Shown here: in pieces, positions 41,489 to 49,948 of the stretch
Layout: each line of letters starts with the position of its first letter
Numbering within the stretch: position 1 is the first letter of the stretch
Assembly: GCA_020636745.1 (NCBI GenBank)
Contig: JACJXH010000002.1
Span: 620,001-684,000 of the forward strand
Direction of reading: 5' to 3'
DNA length: 64,000 bases
From: Lentimicrobiaceae bacterium
GTDB taxonomy: Bacteria; Bacteroidota; Bacteroidia; Bacteroidales; Lentimicrobiaceae
The notes under the pieces: model-generated
Databases searched by the model: none
What the model saw: the letters and a program-made list of their open reading frames with translations, nothing else
What the model was told of the DNA's origin: nothing
Translations under genes and position numbers: made by a program

Positions 41489-42145
41489 TTATTTGAGTAT
41501 AAATCGCAGATAATTAATGGGAATTCCCTGTCCAAGAAATATCTTTTCGTAATGCGTCTGCGTAAGCATCACATCTTCCTGCAAATTGCTGTTGTATAAA
41601 TCGAAAGTGTGCATCAACAACTGATGACCTTCTTCTTGAATTGTTTGAAGCGTAAAATCAAAAAAAGCCCGGTTGTCGGTTTTAAGGTGAATGATGCTGC
41701 CGGGTTTAAGCAAAGTTTTGTACCGGTTCAGAAACATAGGAGAAGTCAGACGTTTGCGGGCTTTTGCGGGTTGAGGATCAGGAAAGGTAATCCAGATTCC
41801 GCTGATTTCTTCAGGTGCAAATGCATCCAGAATCATGTCGATGCGGGTGCGTAAAAAAGCCACGTTGGTGCTTTGTCTTTCGGCTGTGGTTTTTGCCCCT
41901 CGCCATAAGCGCGCTCCTTTGATATCAATTCCTATATAGTTGTTTTCGGGATAGCGGGCAGCCAGGGCAACCGTATATTCTCCTTTGCCACAACCCAGCT
42001 CAAGGGTTATCGGGTGGTCATTGCCGAAATATTCATGCCAGCAGCCTTTCATGTTGAAGCCGGCTTTTAGTTCGTCGAATGTGGGCTGAAACAAGTGCGG
42101 GAAAGTCGCATTTTCAGCGAATCGTTCAATTTTTCTTTTTGCCAA
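41489..42145 (-). CDS. trmB: tRNA (guanine-N7-)-methyltransferase
   Basis: Methylates N7 of G46 in the variable loop of tRNA using SAM. It has 218 residues. The SAM-binding segment is PITLELGCGKGEYTVALAAR, followed by IGIDIKGARLWRGAKT. The family signature GIWITFPDPQPAKARKRLTS includes the catalytic acidic loop. A later strand is GSIIHLKTDNRAFFDFTL. Trp/Arg and Asp positions match the TrmB family. It has a hairpin-separated upstream neighbour (HU/SPOR gene) and a downstream ATL gene only 3 bases away. Confidence 0.95.
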   Translation of the reverse strand: MAKRKIERFAENATFPHLFQPTFDELKAGFNMKGCWHEYFGNDHPITLELGCGKGEYTVALAARYPENNYIGIDIKGARLWRGAKTTAERQSTNVAFLRTRIDMILDAFAPEEISGIWITFPDPQPAKARKRLTSPMFLNRYKTLLKPGSIIHLKTDNRAFFDFTLQTIQEEGHQLLMHTFDLYNSNLQEDVMLTQTHYEKIFLGQGIPINYLRFILK

Positions 42146-42238
42146 TGGGGTAAAGTATAGTATTGCAGTTTTGCAGTTGAAATAAATGGTGATTTCTGAA
42201 AATCAGGGTGCAAAAATAAACTAAATGGTGTAAAAATA

Positions 42239-42264
42239 ATGCCGGAGTTATAAAAATCCGGCAT
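42239..42264 (-). terminator. Terminator after the HU/SPOR gene
   Basis: Perfect 8-bp stem ATGCCGGA / TCCGGCAT (42239-42246 and 42257-42264) with a 10-base loop. On the minus strand it is followed by TATTTTTA. It lies 27 bases after the stop codon of the 42291-43280 gene and separates it from trmB. Confidence 0.7.
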
Positions 42265-42290
42265 GATATGTTTTATGTAAAATCAAGATC

Positions 42291-43280
42291 TTATCTCATG
42301 GTGAGTAACCATGCTCCGGGGAACTCGCCAAGTCTGAATTCTTCCACTTTTTGCATAGCCAGTTCTTTATCACTGTACCCCTGAATGCTTACCCTGTATA
42401 GCCCATTGCTGTTTTGACCGGCAATGCTGGCATCATAGCCCTGTGATTTCAATTCATTCACCAGCGTTTCGGCATTTTCCTGAATGCCAAATGCCCCGGT
42501 TATAATAAAAAACACATTTTTAGCCGCAGGTTGAATTTCGGATGCTTTTTCAGTTTCGGTAAAAGCCGGAACAATAGAGGCTGTGGCTACCCGGTTTTTA
42601 TTCATTTGATAAACAGAAGCAGATTCCGTTGCTGAATTTCTGGAGCTGCGTACTTCAAGCGCTTTTTCCTTTGTAGGGAATAATGAAGCATAATTGTCAT
42701 ATAGCCCGTTGATTTTTTCGGGATGAAGAGCGCTCCAGATAGAAATGCTTGCAAGTGGCAGGATTACTGCAGCCCATTTGAGTGCCGACGGAAGTCGTCT
42801 TAATGAATGAACCGGTTGTGGTGGCATAAGCCTGCGGCTGATTTTTTCCTGAAGGCCGGCACGCTTTATGGATGGTGATGTAAATGTGGAAAGGCCGAAT
42901 GCATCTGCATGATAATTCATGTCTGCATCAGGTTCAAACTGGATGTTTTTTTCGCGGTCTATTGATAATGTGCCAATTTGCTTAAGCATCAGGTACCTGC
43001 CACTGTTTATTCCTGCTTTGATTTCTGATACATCTCCATGAATGATTTCAATGGCTTCCTGAAAACTTATTCCTAATTCAGTCTTGATGGAAGTGGCAAG
43101 CAATCCGTCGTTGTTTCGCAGGCTGGCGTTAAATGCCAGTGTTCGTGAAGGTGGTGAAAAAGTATGATGTACCGGATGTATTGATGCCGGAGAATAGTTG
43201 GCTATAAATCCTCCTAAACCGGGTACGATCACGCAGTCGTGTTCAAATAACAGCTTGCTGATGTGTTTTTCGGTAATCAT
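42291..43280 (-). CDS. HU-CCDC81-like and SPOR domain protein
   Basis: A 329-residue protein of a Bacteroidota family. The N-terminal ~130 residues match the HU-CCDC81-like fold pair (HISKLLFEHDCVIVPGLGGF, NASLRNNDGLLATSIKTELG, GRYLMLKQIGTLSIDREKNI). A transmembrane helix follows (ALKWAAVILPLASISIWSAL, about 170-190), then a linker. The C-terminus has a SPOR domain (FFIITGAFGIQENAETLVNE, GLYRVSIQGYSDKELAMQKV), which binds denuded peptidoglycan glycans at division sites. Topology suggests the HU-like part is cytoplasmic and SPOR periplasmic. A role in cell division or chromosome-envelope contact is inferred from the domains. Confidence 0.87.
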   Translation of the reverse strand: MITEKHISKLLFEHDCVIVPGLGGFIANYSPASIHPVHHTFSPPSRTLAFNASLRNNDGLLATSIKTELGISFQEAIEIIHGDVSEIKAGINSGRYLMLKQIGTLSIDREKNIQFEPDADMNYHADAFGLSTFTSPSIKRAGLQEKISRRLMPPQPVHSLRRLPSALKWAAVILPLASISIWSALHPEKINGLYDNYASLFPTKEKALEVRSSRNSATESASVYQMNKNRVATASIVPAFTETEKASEIQPAAKNVFFIITGAFGIQENAETLVNELKSQGYDASIAGQNSNGLYRVSIQGYSDKELAMQKVEEFRLGEFPGAWLLTMR

Positions 43281-43405
43281 AGCGTTTGTTTTTTCACTTT
43301 AAAAATTGATATGCCTGCTGGTCATCAATACTTTGTAATAAAAGCGTTGCTTTTGCAGATATTGATATTTTGAACTGGCTAAGATAAAGCGAAAGGGCTT
43401 AATTT

Positions 43406-44197
43406 TCAACTATTGTTGGTAAGTTTTGATAAATCTTCGGGGGTGTCTATTCCGAAGGTCTCAAACTCAGTAGTTTCGGTGTAAATTGCATATCCGTTCC
43501 ATAACCAGCGAAGTTGCTCCAGCGATTCTGCCAGTTCGCCTGGCGCTGGTTCAAGCTTTACCAGTTGTTCGAGTATTTGTGTTTGGTAAGCATAAATGCC
43601 TATATGTTTATAAAACGAATGCTTGTTGATCCAGGTTTTTTCCTGTTGACCTCTGATATATGGAATAGGAGAGCGGCTAAACAGCATGGCTTTGCCGTTC
43701 TTGTCTGTTACTACTTTTACAACATTAGGATTAAATAGTTCCTCTTCAGTTTCAATTTTCTTAATCAGGGTGGCAATTTGCGTGTGAGAATGGCTGAACA
43801 AACCGATGACTTTCTCAATCTGAGCCGGTTGTATAAAAGGTTCGTCGCCCTGAATGTTTACAGCAATATCAAATTTTTCTCCAACTCCCGCTAATTTGTG
43901 GATGGCTTCGCCAATCCGGTCGGTACCGCTTTGATGATTGGGCGAGGTCATGATTACCCGGCCTCCAAAATTTTTTACATGCTCAAAAATGCGTTGATCA
44001 TCTGTGGCAACAACTGCTGCATTTATCAGGCTGCAAGCTGAAACCTGCTTGTAAACGCGTTCAATCATACTCACTCCGCTAATCATGGCCAAAGGTTTGC
44101 CCGGGAAGCGGGTAGAGGCGTAACGGGCAGGTATAATGCCCGCCACCCTCAACGGAGATTTAGAAAAGTCCATTGATTTCAGCGTTGATTTTTTCAA
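43406..44197 (-). CDS. kdsB: 3-deoxy-manno-octulosonate cytidylyltransferase
   Basis: Activates Kdo as CMP-Kdo for lipopolysaccharide inner-core synthesis. It has 263 residues in the longest frame. The nucleotide-binding segment is GIIPARYASTRFPGKPLAMI, followed by AAVVATDDQRIFEHVKNFGG, SGTDRIGEAIHK and IAVNIQGDEPFIQPAQIEKV. Later motifs are LFSRSPIPYIRG, HIGIYAYQ and EQLRWLWNGYAIY. The ORF starts at 44197, 38 bases inside the kinase gene upstream. Met9 (44173) is an alternative start; both overlap the kinase stop codon at 44160, so the two genes are coupled. Confidence 0.96.
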   Translation of the reverse strand: MKKSTLKSMDFSKSPLRVAGIIPARYASTRFPGKPLAMISGVSMIERVYKQVSACSLINAAVVATDDQRIFEHVKNFGGRVIMTSPNHQSGTDRIGEAIHKLAGVGEKFDIAVNIQGDEPFIQPAQIEKVIGLFSHSHTQIATLIKKIETEEELFNPNVVKVVTDKNGKAMLFSRSPIPYIRGQQEKTWINKHSFYKHIGIYAYQTQILEQLVKLEPAPGELAESLEQLRWLWNGYAIYTETTEFETFGIDTPEDLSKLTNNS

Positions 44198-44774
44198 TTA
44201 CACCCGCAAGATCCTCTGGCTTTTCAGAGAAATTAATGTTGTCAACTTCTACAATCAGCAGTTTGCCCAGTGTATATTTATTGATCCATGTTTCGTATCT
44301 TTCATTCAGGCTTTTCAGATAATCAATGCGGATAGAATTTTCATAATCTCTGCCTCGTTTTTGAATCTGACTCACCAGCGTAGGTACACTTGCTCTCAGG
44401 TAGATGAGCAAATCAGGCGGTTTTACAAATGTGCTCATTAACTCAAACAGCGAAGTGTAATTGTCAAAGTCCCTGCTGGTCATCAGGTTCATTGTATGCA
44501 GGTTAGGTGCAAAAATGTAGGCATCTTCATAAATGGTTCTGTCCTGTATCACTGTTTTTCCACTGCTGCGGATTTCAATTATCTGACGAAAACGGCTATT
44601 CAGGAAATACACCTGAAGATTGAATGACCATCGTTGCATATCTTCATAAAAACTCGGCAAGTATGGGTTTGTTTCTACATCTTCATAATGGGGTTGCCAT
44701 CCGAAATGCTTGGCCAGTAGTCCGGTAAGGGTGGTTTTTCCTGAACCTATATTTCCTGCTATTGCTATATGCAT
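44160..44774 (-). CDS. Deoxynucleoside kinase
   Basis: Salvage kinase of 204 residues that phosphorylates deoxynucleosides, of the dNK/dGK/dCK family. The P-loop is IAGNIGSGKTTLTGLLA (4-20). Downstream motifs are QPHYEDVETNPYLPSFYEDM, QDRTIYEDAYIFAPNLH (the ERS/DR-like substrate region) and DLLIYLRASVPTLVSQIQKR followed by GRDYENSI, the LID-type arginine loop. The exact base preference cannot be read. The 3' end overlaps kdsB, while a 181-base gap separates it from the acyl-adenylase gene upstream. Confidence 0.9.
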   Translation of the reverse strand: MHIAIAGNIGSGKTTLTGLLAKHFGWQPHYEDVETNPYLPSFYEDMQRWSFNLQVYFLNSRFRQIIEIRSSGKTVIQDRTIYEDAYIFAPNLHTMNLMTSRDFDNYTSLFELMSTFVKPPDLLIYLRASVPTLVSQIQKRGRDYENSIRIDYLKSLNERYETWINKYTLGKLLIVEVDNINFSEKPEDLAGVIEKINAEINGLF

Positions 44775-44955
44775 GACTTGTTTCTCTGGATTGGTGAATG
44801 AATTTGTGCTGCGTTTGTTAGCCCGTCAAATGTAAGAAGTAATGGAATAACTCTGAAATTTTTTACGTTGAAATGGATGTGTATTCTGCCAAAAGCTTTC
44901 GTTTTGTGCATGACCATTTCAATGAAAGAATGCAAAACCATACACTTGCCCATGA

Positions 44956-46479
44956 TTAACTTTCTGCGTGTTTTCCTGCCATGTCAAGAATTTCATCAAC
45001 ATAAATGCGGTTGTTTGATAAACGGGGGATTTTGTATTGCCCGCCCAGCCTGTCGCGCTTTTTTAGCCAGTTATAAAAAGTTCCATAAGGCAATTCCCTT
45101 ATAATGGGGGCATTGAGCACCATGTTGTGATAGCGTTTGGCTTCGTAATCTGAGTTAAGCGACTTCAGCGCATTGTCGAGCAATTCAGTGAAATAAGCAA
45201 TGTCATCAGGTCTTTTTTCAAATTCAATGAGCCATTCGTGTGCTCCGCTGCTGCTTTCGCTAAAATAAACTGGAGCTGCTGTAAATTCATTAATCATGGC
45301 TCCTGTTTTGTCACAGGCGCTTTCAAGTGCTTTTAAAGCATTGTCAATAATTATTTCTTCCCCGAATGCATTGATGAAGTTTTTGGTCCGTCCTGTAATT
45401 CTTATCCGGTAAGGTTCTGTTGAGGTAAATACAATGGTATCGCCAATCTGGTAACGCCATAAACCGGCATTGGTGCTGATGATCATGGCATAATTTACCC
45501 CTGTTCTGACTTTGCGCAATGGAATAGCCTCTGTTTCTGATTGCCCTATATCGTTCAGCGGCAGAAATTCATAGTAAATGCCATAATCCAGCATTAAAAG
45601 CATATCATCGGCCTCGTTTCTGTCCTGAATCCCAAAAAAACCTTCTGAAGCATTATATGTTTCAAGATAATTCATCGGATTTGAAATCAGATGACGAAAC
45701 TGATTTTGGTAGGGAGTAAAACTAACCCCTCCATGAATAAATAGCTCGAGATTGGGCCAAACTTCTTTGATATTCTGCTTGCCGGTAATTTCAAGTACCC
45801 TTTTGAGTAAAACCAACGTCCATGAAGGAACTCCGGTTATGTTGGTAACGTTTTCATGACGGGTAATCTGCGCTATTTTTTCAATCTTGCTTTCCCATTC
45901 CGACATCAGCGCAATGGATAAATCAGGTGTTCGGATAAGTTCTACCCAGCTGGGCAGGTTTTCCATTATAATGGCCGAAACATCTCCGACAAAAGTGCCG
46001 GCTTCAGGATTGTCAGGGAAATGACTTCCTCCCATTCCCAACAATCGGCCTGAGAAAATTTGGGTATCGGGATGATTGTTGCAATAAATCGACAAAAGAT
46101 CCTTGCCGCCTTTAAAATGGCACTCATCCAGGGCTTCCTGACTTACGGGAATGAATTTACTTTTATCGCTGGTTGTCCCTGATGATTTGGCAAACCATTT
46201 TACTTCAGAGCTCCACAATAAATTTTGTTCACCCTGCCGCAACCTGTCAATATAGGGCTTTAAATCATTGTATTCATTAACCGGAACCCTGTTAACAAAA
46301 TCTTCGTAAGTGGTGATGGAAGTATAATCATGTTTTTTGCCCCATTCAGTGTTGCGGGCAGAGAGAATGAGTTTCCTGAATAATTCATCCTGAACATCGT
46401 GCGGATATTTCATGAAAAGCTCAATCTGATGCATCCGCTTCTTCATGAACCATGCTATCACTGAGTTTATTATGGTCAT
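44956..46479 (-). CDS. GH3 auxin-promoter-family acyl-adenylating enzyme
   Basis: A 507-residue ANL-superfamily protein of the plant-GH3-like family. Plant members conjugate amino acids to acyl acids through acyl-AMP. The ATP motif is VKWFAKSSGTTSDKSKFIPV. Further marks are GGKDLLSIYCNNH, PWTLVL-type strand SWTLVLLKRVLEIT, and the acid-site/ATP segment LETYNASEGFFGIQDRNEAD. The C-terminal part has DTIVFTSTEPYRIRITGRTK, NFINAFGEEIIIDNALKALE and YGTFYNWLKKRDRLGGQYKI. Bacterial substrates are unknown, and plant hormone chemistry should not be assumed. The gene is monocistronic in appearance, with a TAAATTTG box about 24 bases upstream. Confidence 0.9.
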   Translation of the reverse strand: MTIINSVIAWFMKKRMHQIELFMKYPHDVQDELFRKLILSARNTEWGKKHDYTSITTYEDFVNRVPVNEYNDLKPYIDRLRQGEQNLLWSSEVKWFAKSSGTTSDKSKFIPVSQEALDECHFKGGKDLLSIYCNNHPDTQIFSGRLLGMGGSHFPDNPEAGTFVGDVSAIIMENLPSWVELIRTPDLSIALMSEWESKIEKIAQITRHENVTNITGVPSWTLVLLKRVLEITGKQNIKEVWPNLELFIHGGVSFTPYQNQFRHLISNPMNYLETYNASEGFFGIQDRNEADDMLLMLDYGIYYEFLPLNDIGQSETEAIPLRKVRTGVNYAMIISTNAGLWRYQIGDTIVFTSTEPYRIRITGRTKNFINAFGEEIIIDNALKALESACDKTGAMINEFTAAPVYFSESSSGAHEWLIEFEKRPDDIAYFTELLDNALKSLNSDYEAKRYHNMVLNAPIIRELPYGTFYNWLKKRDRLGGQYKIPRLSNNRIYVDEILDMAGKHAES

Positions 46480-46622
46480 ATGGTGTAGTTGGGTTTTCTA
46501 AACAAATTTAAAGGTAAATCATGAATAACGGTGGTTAAACTTTTGAAATTTCAAAGTATGCTGCTTGCATCGCCTGCTTTACTCATAAGCTTATTCGTTA
46601 TGCTACTTCGTTGTTTATGCTG

Positions 46623-46630
46623 TATATTTG
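46623..46630 (+). promoter_or_regulatory. -7 box upstream of ispE
   Basis: TATATTTG matches TAnnTTTG exactly and lies 38 bases before the ispE start at 46668. A TTTG at the -33 distance is not seen. Confidence 0.4.
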
Positions 46631-46667
46631 CATTTATTCTTCTTCTGCGAAATAAACCGGCTGAATT

Positions 46668-47486
46668 ATGATAGTTTTTCCTAATGCTAAAATCAATCTT
46701 GGTTTGCGCGTTGTTGCCCGCAGGGGGGATGGCTATCATGATATTGAATCTTTATTTCTCCCGGTAGGTTTGGCTGATGCGCTGGAAATTACGCCATCTG
46801 TTGATGGGCGTTTCAGTTTTTCATCTTCAGGCATTGCTATTGGTGGTGATGTTGAATCTAATTTGTGTGTGAAGGCTTTCAGACTGATGCAGCGAAAGTT
46901 TAATGTTCCGGCCTTGAAAATTTTTCTACACAAGATGATTCCTCACGGAGCCGGGCTGGGAGGCGGTTCTTCTGATGCAGCATTTACATTGAAACTGATA
47001 AACAGGATGTTTTCGCTTAAAATCTGTAATCAGGAGCTGAAGGAACTTGCCGCTGAGCTGGGCAGCGATTGCCCTTTCTTTATTGAAAACAGACCTTGTC
47101 TGGCCACCGGCAGAGGTGAGCATTTGCAGCCGCTTGATACCTTTTACGGCCAAAAATATATTTTGGTCGTTAAACCTGATGTGTCTGTTTCCACTGCATG
47201 GGCTTACGGGCATGTAATCCCTTCCGGAAAGCATCTGCCCCCGTTGGCTGATATTACTGTTAATCCCAGTCTTTGGAACAGTTTGTTGCCCAACGACTTT
47301 GAAAATGCTGTTTTTGACGAATGGCCTGAAATCGGATATATAAAGCAGCAGCTGCTTCAGATGGGCGCTGTATATGCAGCCATGAGCGGAAGTGGCTCAG
47401 CTGTTTTTGGATTATTTGATCAGGAACCTGAGATTGCGGAACAGTTGAAAGGATTGTTTGTGTGGAGCGGAAAACTGATGCAATAG
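46668..47486 (+). CDS. ispE: 4-diphosphocytidyl-2-C-methyl-D-erythritol kinase
   Basis: GHMP kinase of the MEP isoprenoid pathway; it phosphorylates the 2-hydroxyl of CDP-ME. It has 272 residues. The N-terminal substrate motif is PNAKINLGLRVVARRGDGYH. The glycine-rich ATP loop is IPHGAGLGGGSSDAAFTLKL. A catalytic-Asp region is ELGSDCPFFIENRPCLATGR, and the C-terminal motif is AAMSGSGSAVFGLF. It shows that this organism uses the MEP, not the mevalonate, route. The stop is only 7 bases from the convergent LptF/G gene. Confidence 0.96.
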   Translation: MIVFPNAKINLGLRVVARRGDGYHDIESLFLPVGLADALEITPSVDGRFSFSSSGIAIGGDVESNLCVKAFRLMQRKFNVPALKIFLHKMIPHGAGLGGGSSDAAFTLKLINRMFSLKICNQELKELAAELGSDCPFFIENRPCLATGRGEHLQPLDTFYGQKYILVVKPDVSVSTAWAYGHVIPSGKHLPPLADITVNPSLWNSLLPNDFENAVFDEWPEIGYIKQQLLQMGAVYAAMSGSGSAVFGLFDQEPEIAEQLKGLFVWSGKLMQ

Positions 47487-47493
47487 CGACCGC

Positions 47494-48570
47494 TTACTTT
47501 GGTGCAATTTTTAAAAGGTAAATGCCTAACAGCCCAAAAATAAAGTTAGGTATCCACACCGCAATGACCGGAGGCAGGTTTCCAAAAGTGGCAAAAACAG
47601 TAGTTACCTGCATAAACAGGATAAAGGCAAAACAAATGGTAATTCCGATACCCAGGTGAAATCCGATGCCGCCCCTCACTTTTCTGCTCGAAAGCGCTAC
47701 TCCGATAATTGTCAGAACAATGGTGGCAAAGGGGAACGCGATTCGCTTGTGTTTTTCGTTTTGAAACTTAATCAGATTTCCTGAACCTCTTAGCTTCTCT
47801 GTTTCGATAAATTCGCGCAGTTCTCTGTAATTCATGTAAACAGCATCGTCTAAATCAACCGTAAAATCATCCGGCTTCAGATTAAGTAATGTGTCTTTTG
47901 AGGCTCCGCGGGTAATGATTTCTCCTTTTTCCTTAATCTGTCTTTTGACCCAGTTTTCAATTTTCCACATTCCGGTTACACTGTCCCATTTAATATTGTC
48001 GCCGGTGATTTTGTATTCCATTCCTTTTTCGTTAAACCCTTCGAGAGAAAACCGGAAGCCTGAATTGTCAGTTTTATTAAAGCTTTCAACATAGGCAAAA
48101 ACACCCGGGCTAATCTGCATATGTAAATTGTTGTCGCTGTTTCTTTTCTCTTTTTTCAGATACTTTTTTTGAAATTCCTGCATGTTTTTACTGGTCTCAG
48201 GAATAACAAAATTGGTAAGAACAAAAGACATGGAAGCCAGAAAAAATGCTGAAATCAGATAAGGCCTCAGCATCCGTTTAAAGCTGATTCCACTGTTGAG
48301 TATGGCTACTATTTCGGTATCGGAAGCCATTTTTGACGTAAAGAAGATAACTGCAATAAATGTAAACAGGTAGCTGAAAAGGTTGATAAAGTAGGGGATG
48401 AAATTTGCATAGTACTGAAAAACAATGGCTTCCAGCGGGGGCTTGCGTTCCAGAAAGTCGTCAATTTTTTCAGAAATATCAAAAATGATAATGACTACGG
48501 CCAGCAAAGCTATCGCGTAAAAGAAAGTGCCCAGAAACTTACGGATAATGTACAGATCGAGTTTTTTCAT
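47494..48570 (-). CDS. LptF/LptG family lipopolysaccharide-export permease
   Basis: A 358-residue inner-membrane permease of the YjgP/YjgQ family, a subunit of the LptB2FG extractor that moves lipopolysaccharide toward the outer membrane. The architecture is two N-terminal helices (YAIALLAVVIIIFDISEKID, INLFSYLFTFIAVIFFTSKM), a coupling-type segment SDTEIVAILNSGISFKRMLR, a third helix and a periplasmic beta-jellyroll of about 150 residues. Three C-terminal helices follow (IAFPFATIVLTIIGVALSSR, GIGITICFAFILFMQVTTVF). I cannot separate LptF from LptG. The tgt gene is 57 bases upstream on the same strand. Confidence 0.9.
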   Translation of the reverse strand: MKKLDLYIIRKFLGTFFYAIALLAVVIIIFDISEKIDDFLERKPPLEAIVFQYYANFIPYFINLFSYLFTFIAVIFFTSKMASDTEIVAILNSGISFKRMLRPYLISAFFLASMSFVLTNFVIPETSKNMQEFQKKYLKKEKRNSDNNLHMQISPGVFAYVESFNKTDNSGFRFSLEGFNEKGMEYKITGDNIKWDSVTGMWKIENWVKRQIKEKGEIITRGASKDTLLNLKPDDFTVDLDDAVYMNYRELREFIETEKLRGSGNLIKFQNEKHKRIAFPFATIVLTIIGVALSSRKVRGGIGFHLGIGITICFAFILFMQVTTVFATFGNLPPVIAVWIPNFIFGLLGIYLLKIAPK

Positions 48571-48627
48571 GCGCTTCCGGTAATATGATGGCCGGTTCGT
48601 TTTAACGGATTATTTGATGCTTTATTA

Positions 48628-49758
48628 TCAGAGTCGTTGCGACAGTTTAATGACCATCTGAGATTTCCAGGAGGCAAAAGTGCCATCCATAATTCTTGTC
48701 CGTGCTTCGTCAACCAACCAAAGATAAAAAGCAAGGTTGTGCTGACTGGCAATCATTGGGCCCAGCATTTCTCCGGCAATAAACAGATGTCTGACATATG
48801 CACGAGTATAAGCACTGTCGACAAACGAAGGCCCTTCAGCGTCGAGGGGTGAAAAGTCGGCCTTCCATTTTTCGTTTCTCAGATTTACAATGCCATTGCG
48901 GGTAAAAATCATACCATTACGGCCATTTCGGGTGGGCATAACACAGTCAAACATGTCTACTCCCTGTGAAATTCCTTCCAGAATATTGGCAGGGGTGCCA
49001 ACACCCATAAGGTATCGGGGTTTGTCTTTGGGTAGTATATTGCAAACAAGCTCCGTAAATTCATACATTGTTTCTACCGGTTCGCCTACAGCCAAACCTC
49101 CGATGGCATTCCCGTCGGCCCCGCATGAAGCTATTTTTTCAGCCGATTTTATCCTTAAATCACGATAAACACTTCCCTGGACTATGGGGAATAGTGTTTG
49201 CCGGTAGCCATAAAGATTGTCGGTTTCGTTAAAACGCAAAAGACAGCGATCAAGCCAGCGGTGTGTCATCTCCATTGATTTACTGGCGTAATCATAATCG
49301 CATGGATAAGGTGTGCATTCATCAAATGCCATGATGATATCAGCTCCAATTACACGCTGAATATCCATAACCCTTTCAGGACTGAACATATGGCGTGAAC
49401 CATCAATATGTGATTGAAAAACAACCCCTTCTTCTTTCATCTTGCGACGGTCGGTGAGCGAATATACCTGATAGCCACCACTGTCGGTTAATATAGGCCG
49501 GGTCCAACCGTTGAATTTATGAAGGCCGCCGGCTTCTTTCAGTATGTCAAGTCCGGGTCGTAAGTATAAATGATAAGTGTTGCCCAGAATGATGCGGGCT
49601 TTAACATCCTGTTCCACATCGCGGATATGCACGGCTTTTACTGTTCCTGCAGTGCCTACCGGCATAAAAACAGGTGTGGCTATTTCACCATGATCGGTGG
49701 TTATGATACCTGCACGCGCATGTGATTGCGTGTCAGTGGCAGTGAGTTTAAAATCCAT
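48628..49758 (-). CDS. tgt: tRNA-guanine transglycosylase lacking zinc cysteines
   Basis: Exchanges G34 of certain tRNAs for the queuosine precursor. It has 376 residues. Substrate and catalytic segments are intact: RPILTDSGGYQVYSL (Asp92), PIVQGSVYRDLR, GNAIGGLAVGEP and MFDCVMPTRNGRNGMIFT (Asp271 nucleophile). The zinc site is unusual. Where bacterial enzymes have CxCxxC, this protein has LDAEGPSFVDSAYTRAYVRH (306-324), with none of the three Cys. The distal His of IASQHNLAFYLW is kept. I associate similar loss with other Bacteroidota Tgt proteins. The gene has an excellent promoter match and LptF/G follows it. Confidence 0.95.
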   Translation of the reverse strand: MDFKLTATDTQSHARAGIITTDHGEIATPVFMPVGTAGTVKAVHIRDVEQDVKARIILGNTYHLYLRPGLDILKEAGGLHKFNGWTRPILTDSGGYQVYSLTDRRKMKEEGVVFQSHIDGSRHMFSPERVMDIQRVIGADIIMAFDECTPYPCDYDYASKSMEMTHRWLDRCLLRFNETDNLYGYRQTLFPIVQGSVYRDLRIKSAEKIASCGADGNAIGGLAVGEPVETMYEFTELVCNILPKDKPRYLMGVGTPANILEGISQGVDMFDCVMPTRNGRNGMIFTRNGIVNLRNEKWKADFSPLDAEGPSFVDSAYTRAYVRHLFIAGEMLGPMIASQHNLAFYLWLVDEARTRIMDGTFASWKSQMVIKLSQRL

Positions 49759-49794
49759 TAAATGCAGTTAAAGTCTGACTTCTTATTCAGGCGG

Positions 49795-49824
49795 CAAAGT
49801 TAGCAATCTTCTGTGTTTGTTCAA
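49795..49824 (-). promoter_or_regulatory. Bacteroidota-type promoter for the tgt operon
   Basis: On the minus strand TTG (49824-49822), a 19-base spacer and TAACTTTG (49802-49795) match the -33/-7 consensus, 36 bases before the tgt start codon. Confidence 0.55.
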
Positions 49825-49948
49825 TATATTGCTGATATTAAGCTTTAGCCTGCAATTGAAGCGATAATCAATGGTTAATGGGGATGATTCAACCTTAATT
49901 GACGGGTAATTTTATCTTTAAGCCTGCATTATCCATAAAAACAGCAGT

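Noticed and set aside
44160..44197. 38-base overlap of kdsB with the kinase gene as a fusion or frameshift
   Set aside because: Both proteins are full length and have normal ends. An alternative kdsB start at 44173 shortens the overlap, so simple coupling explains it.
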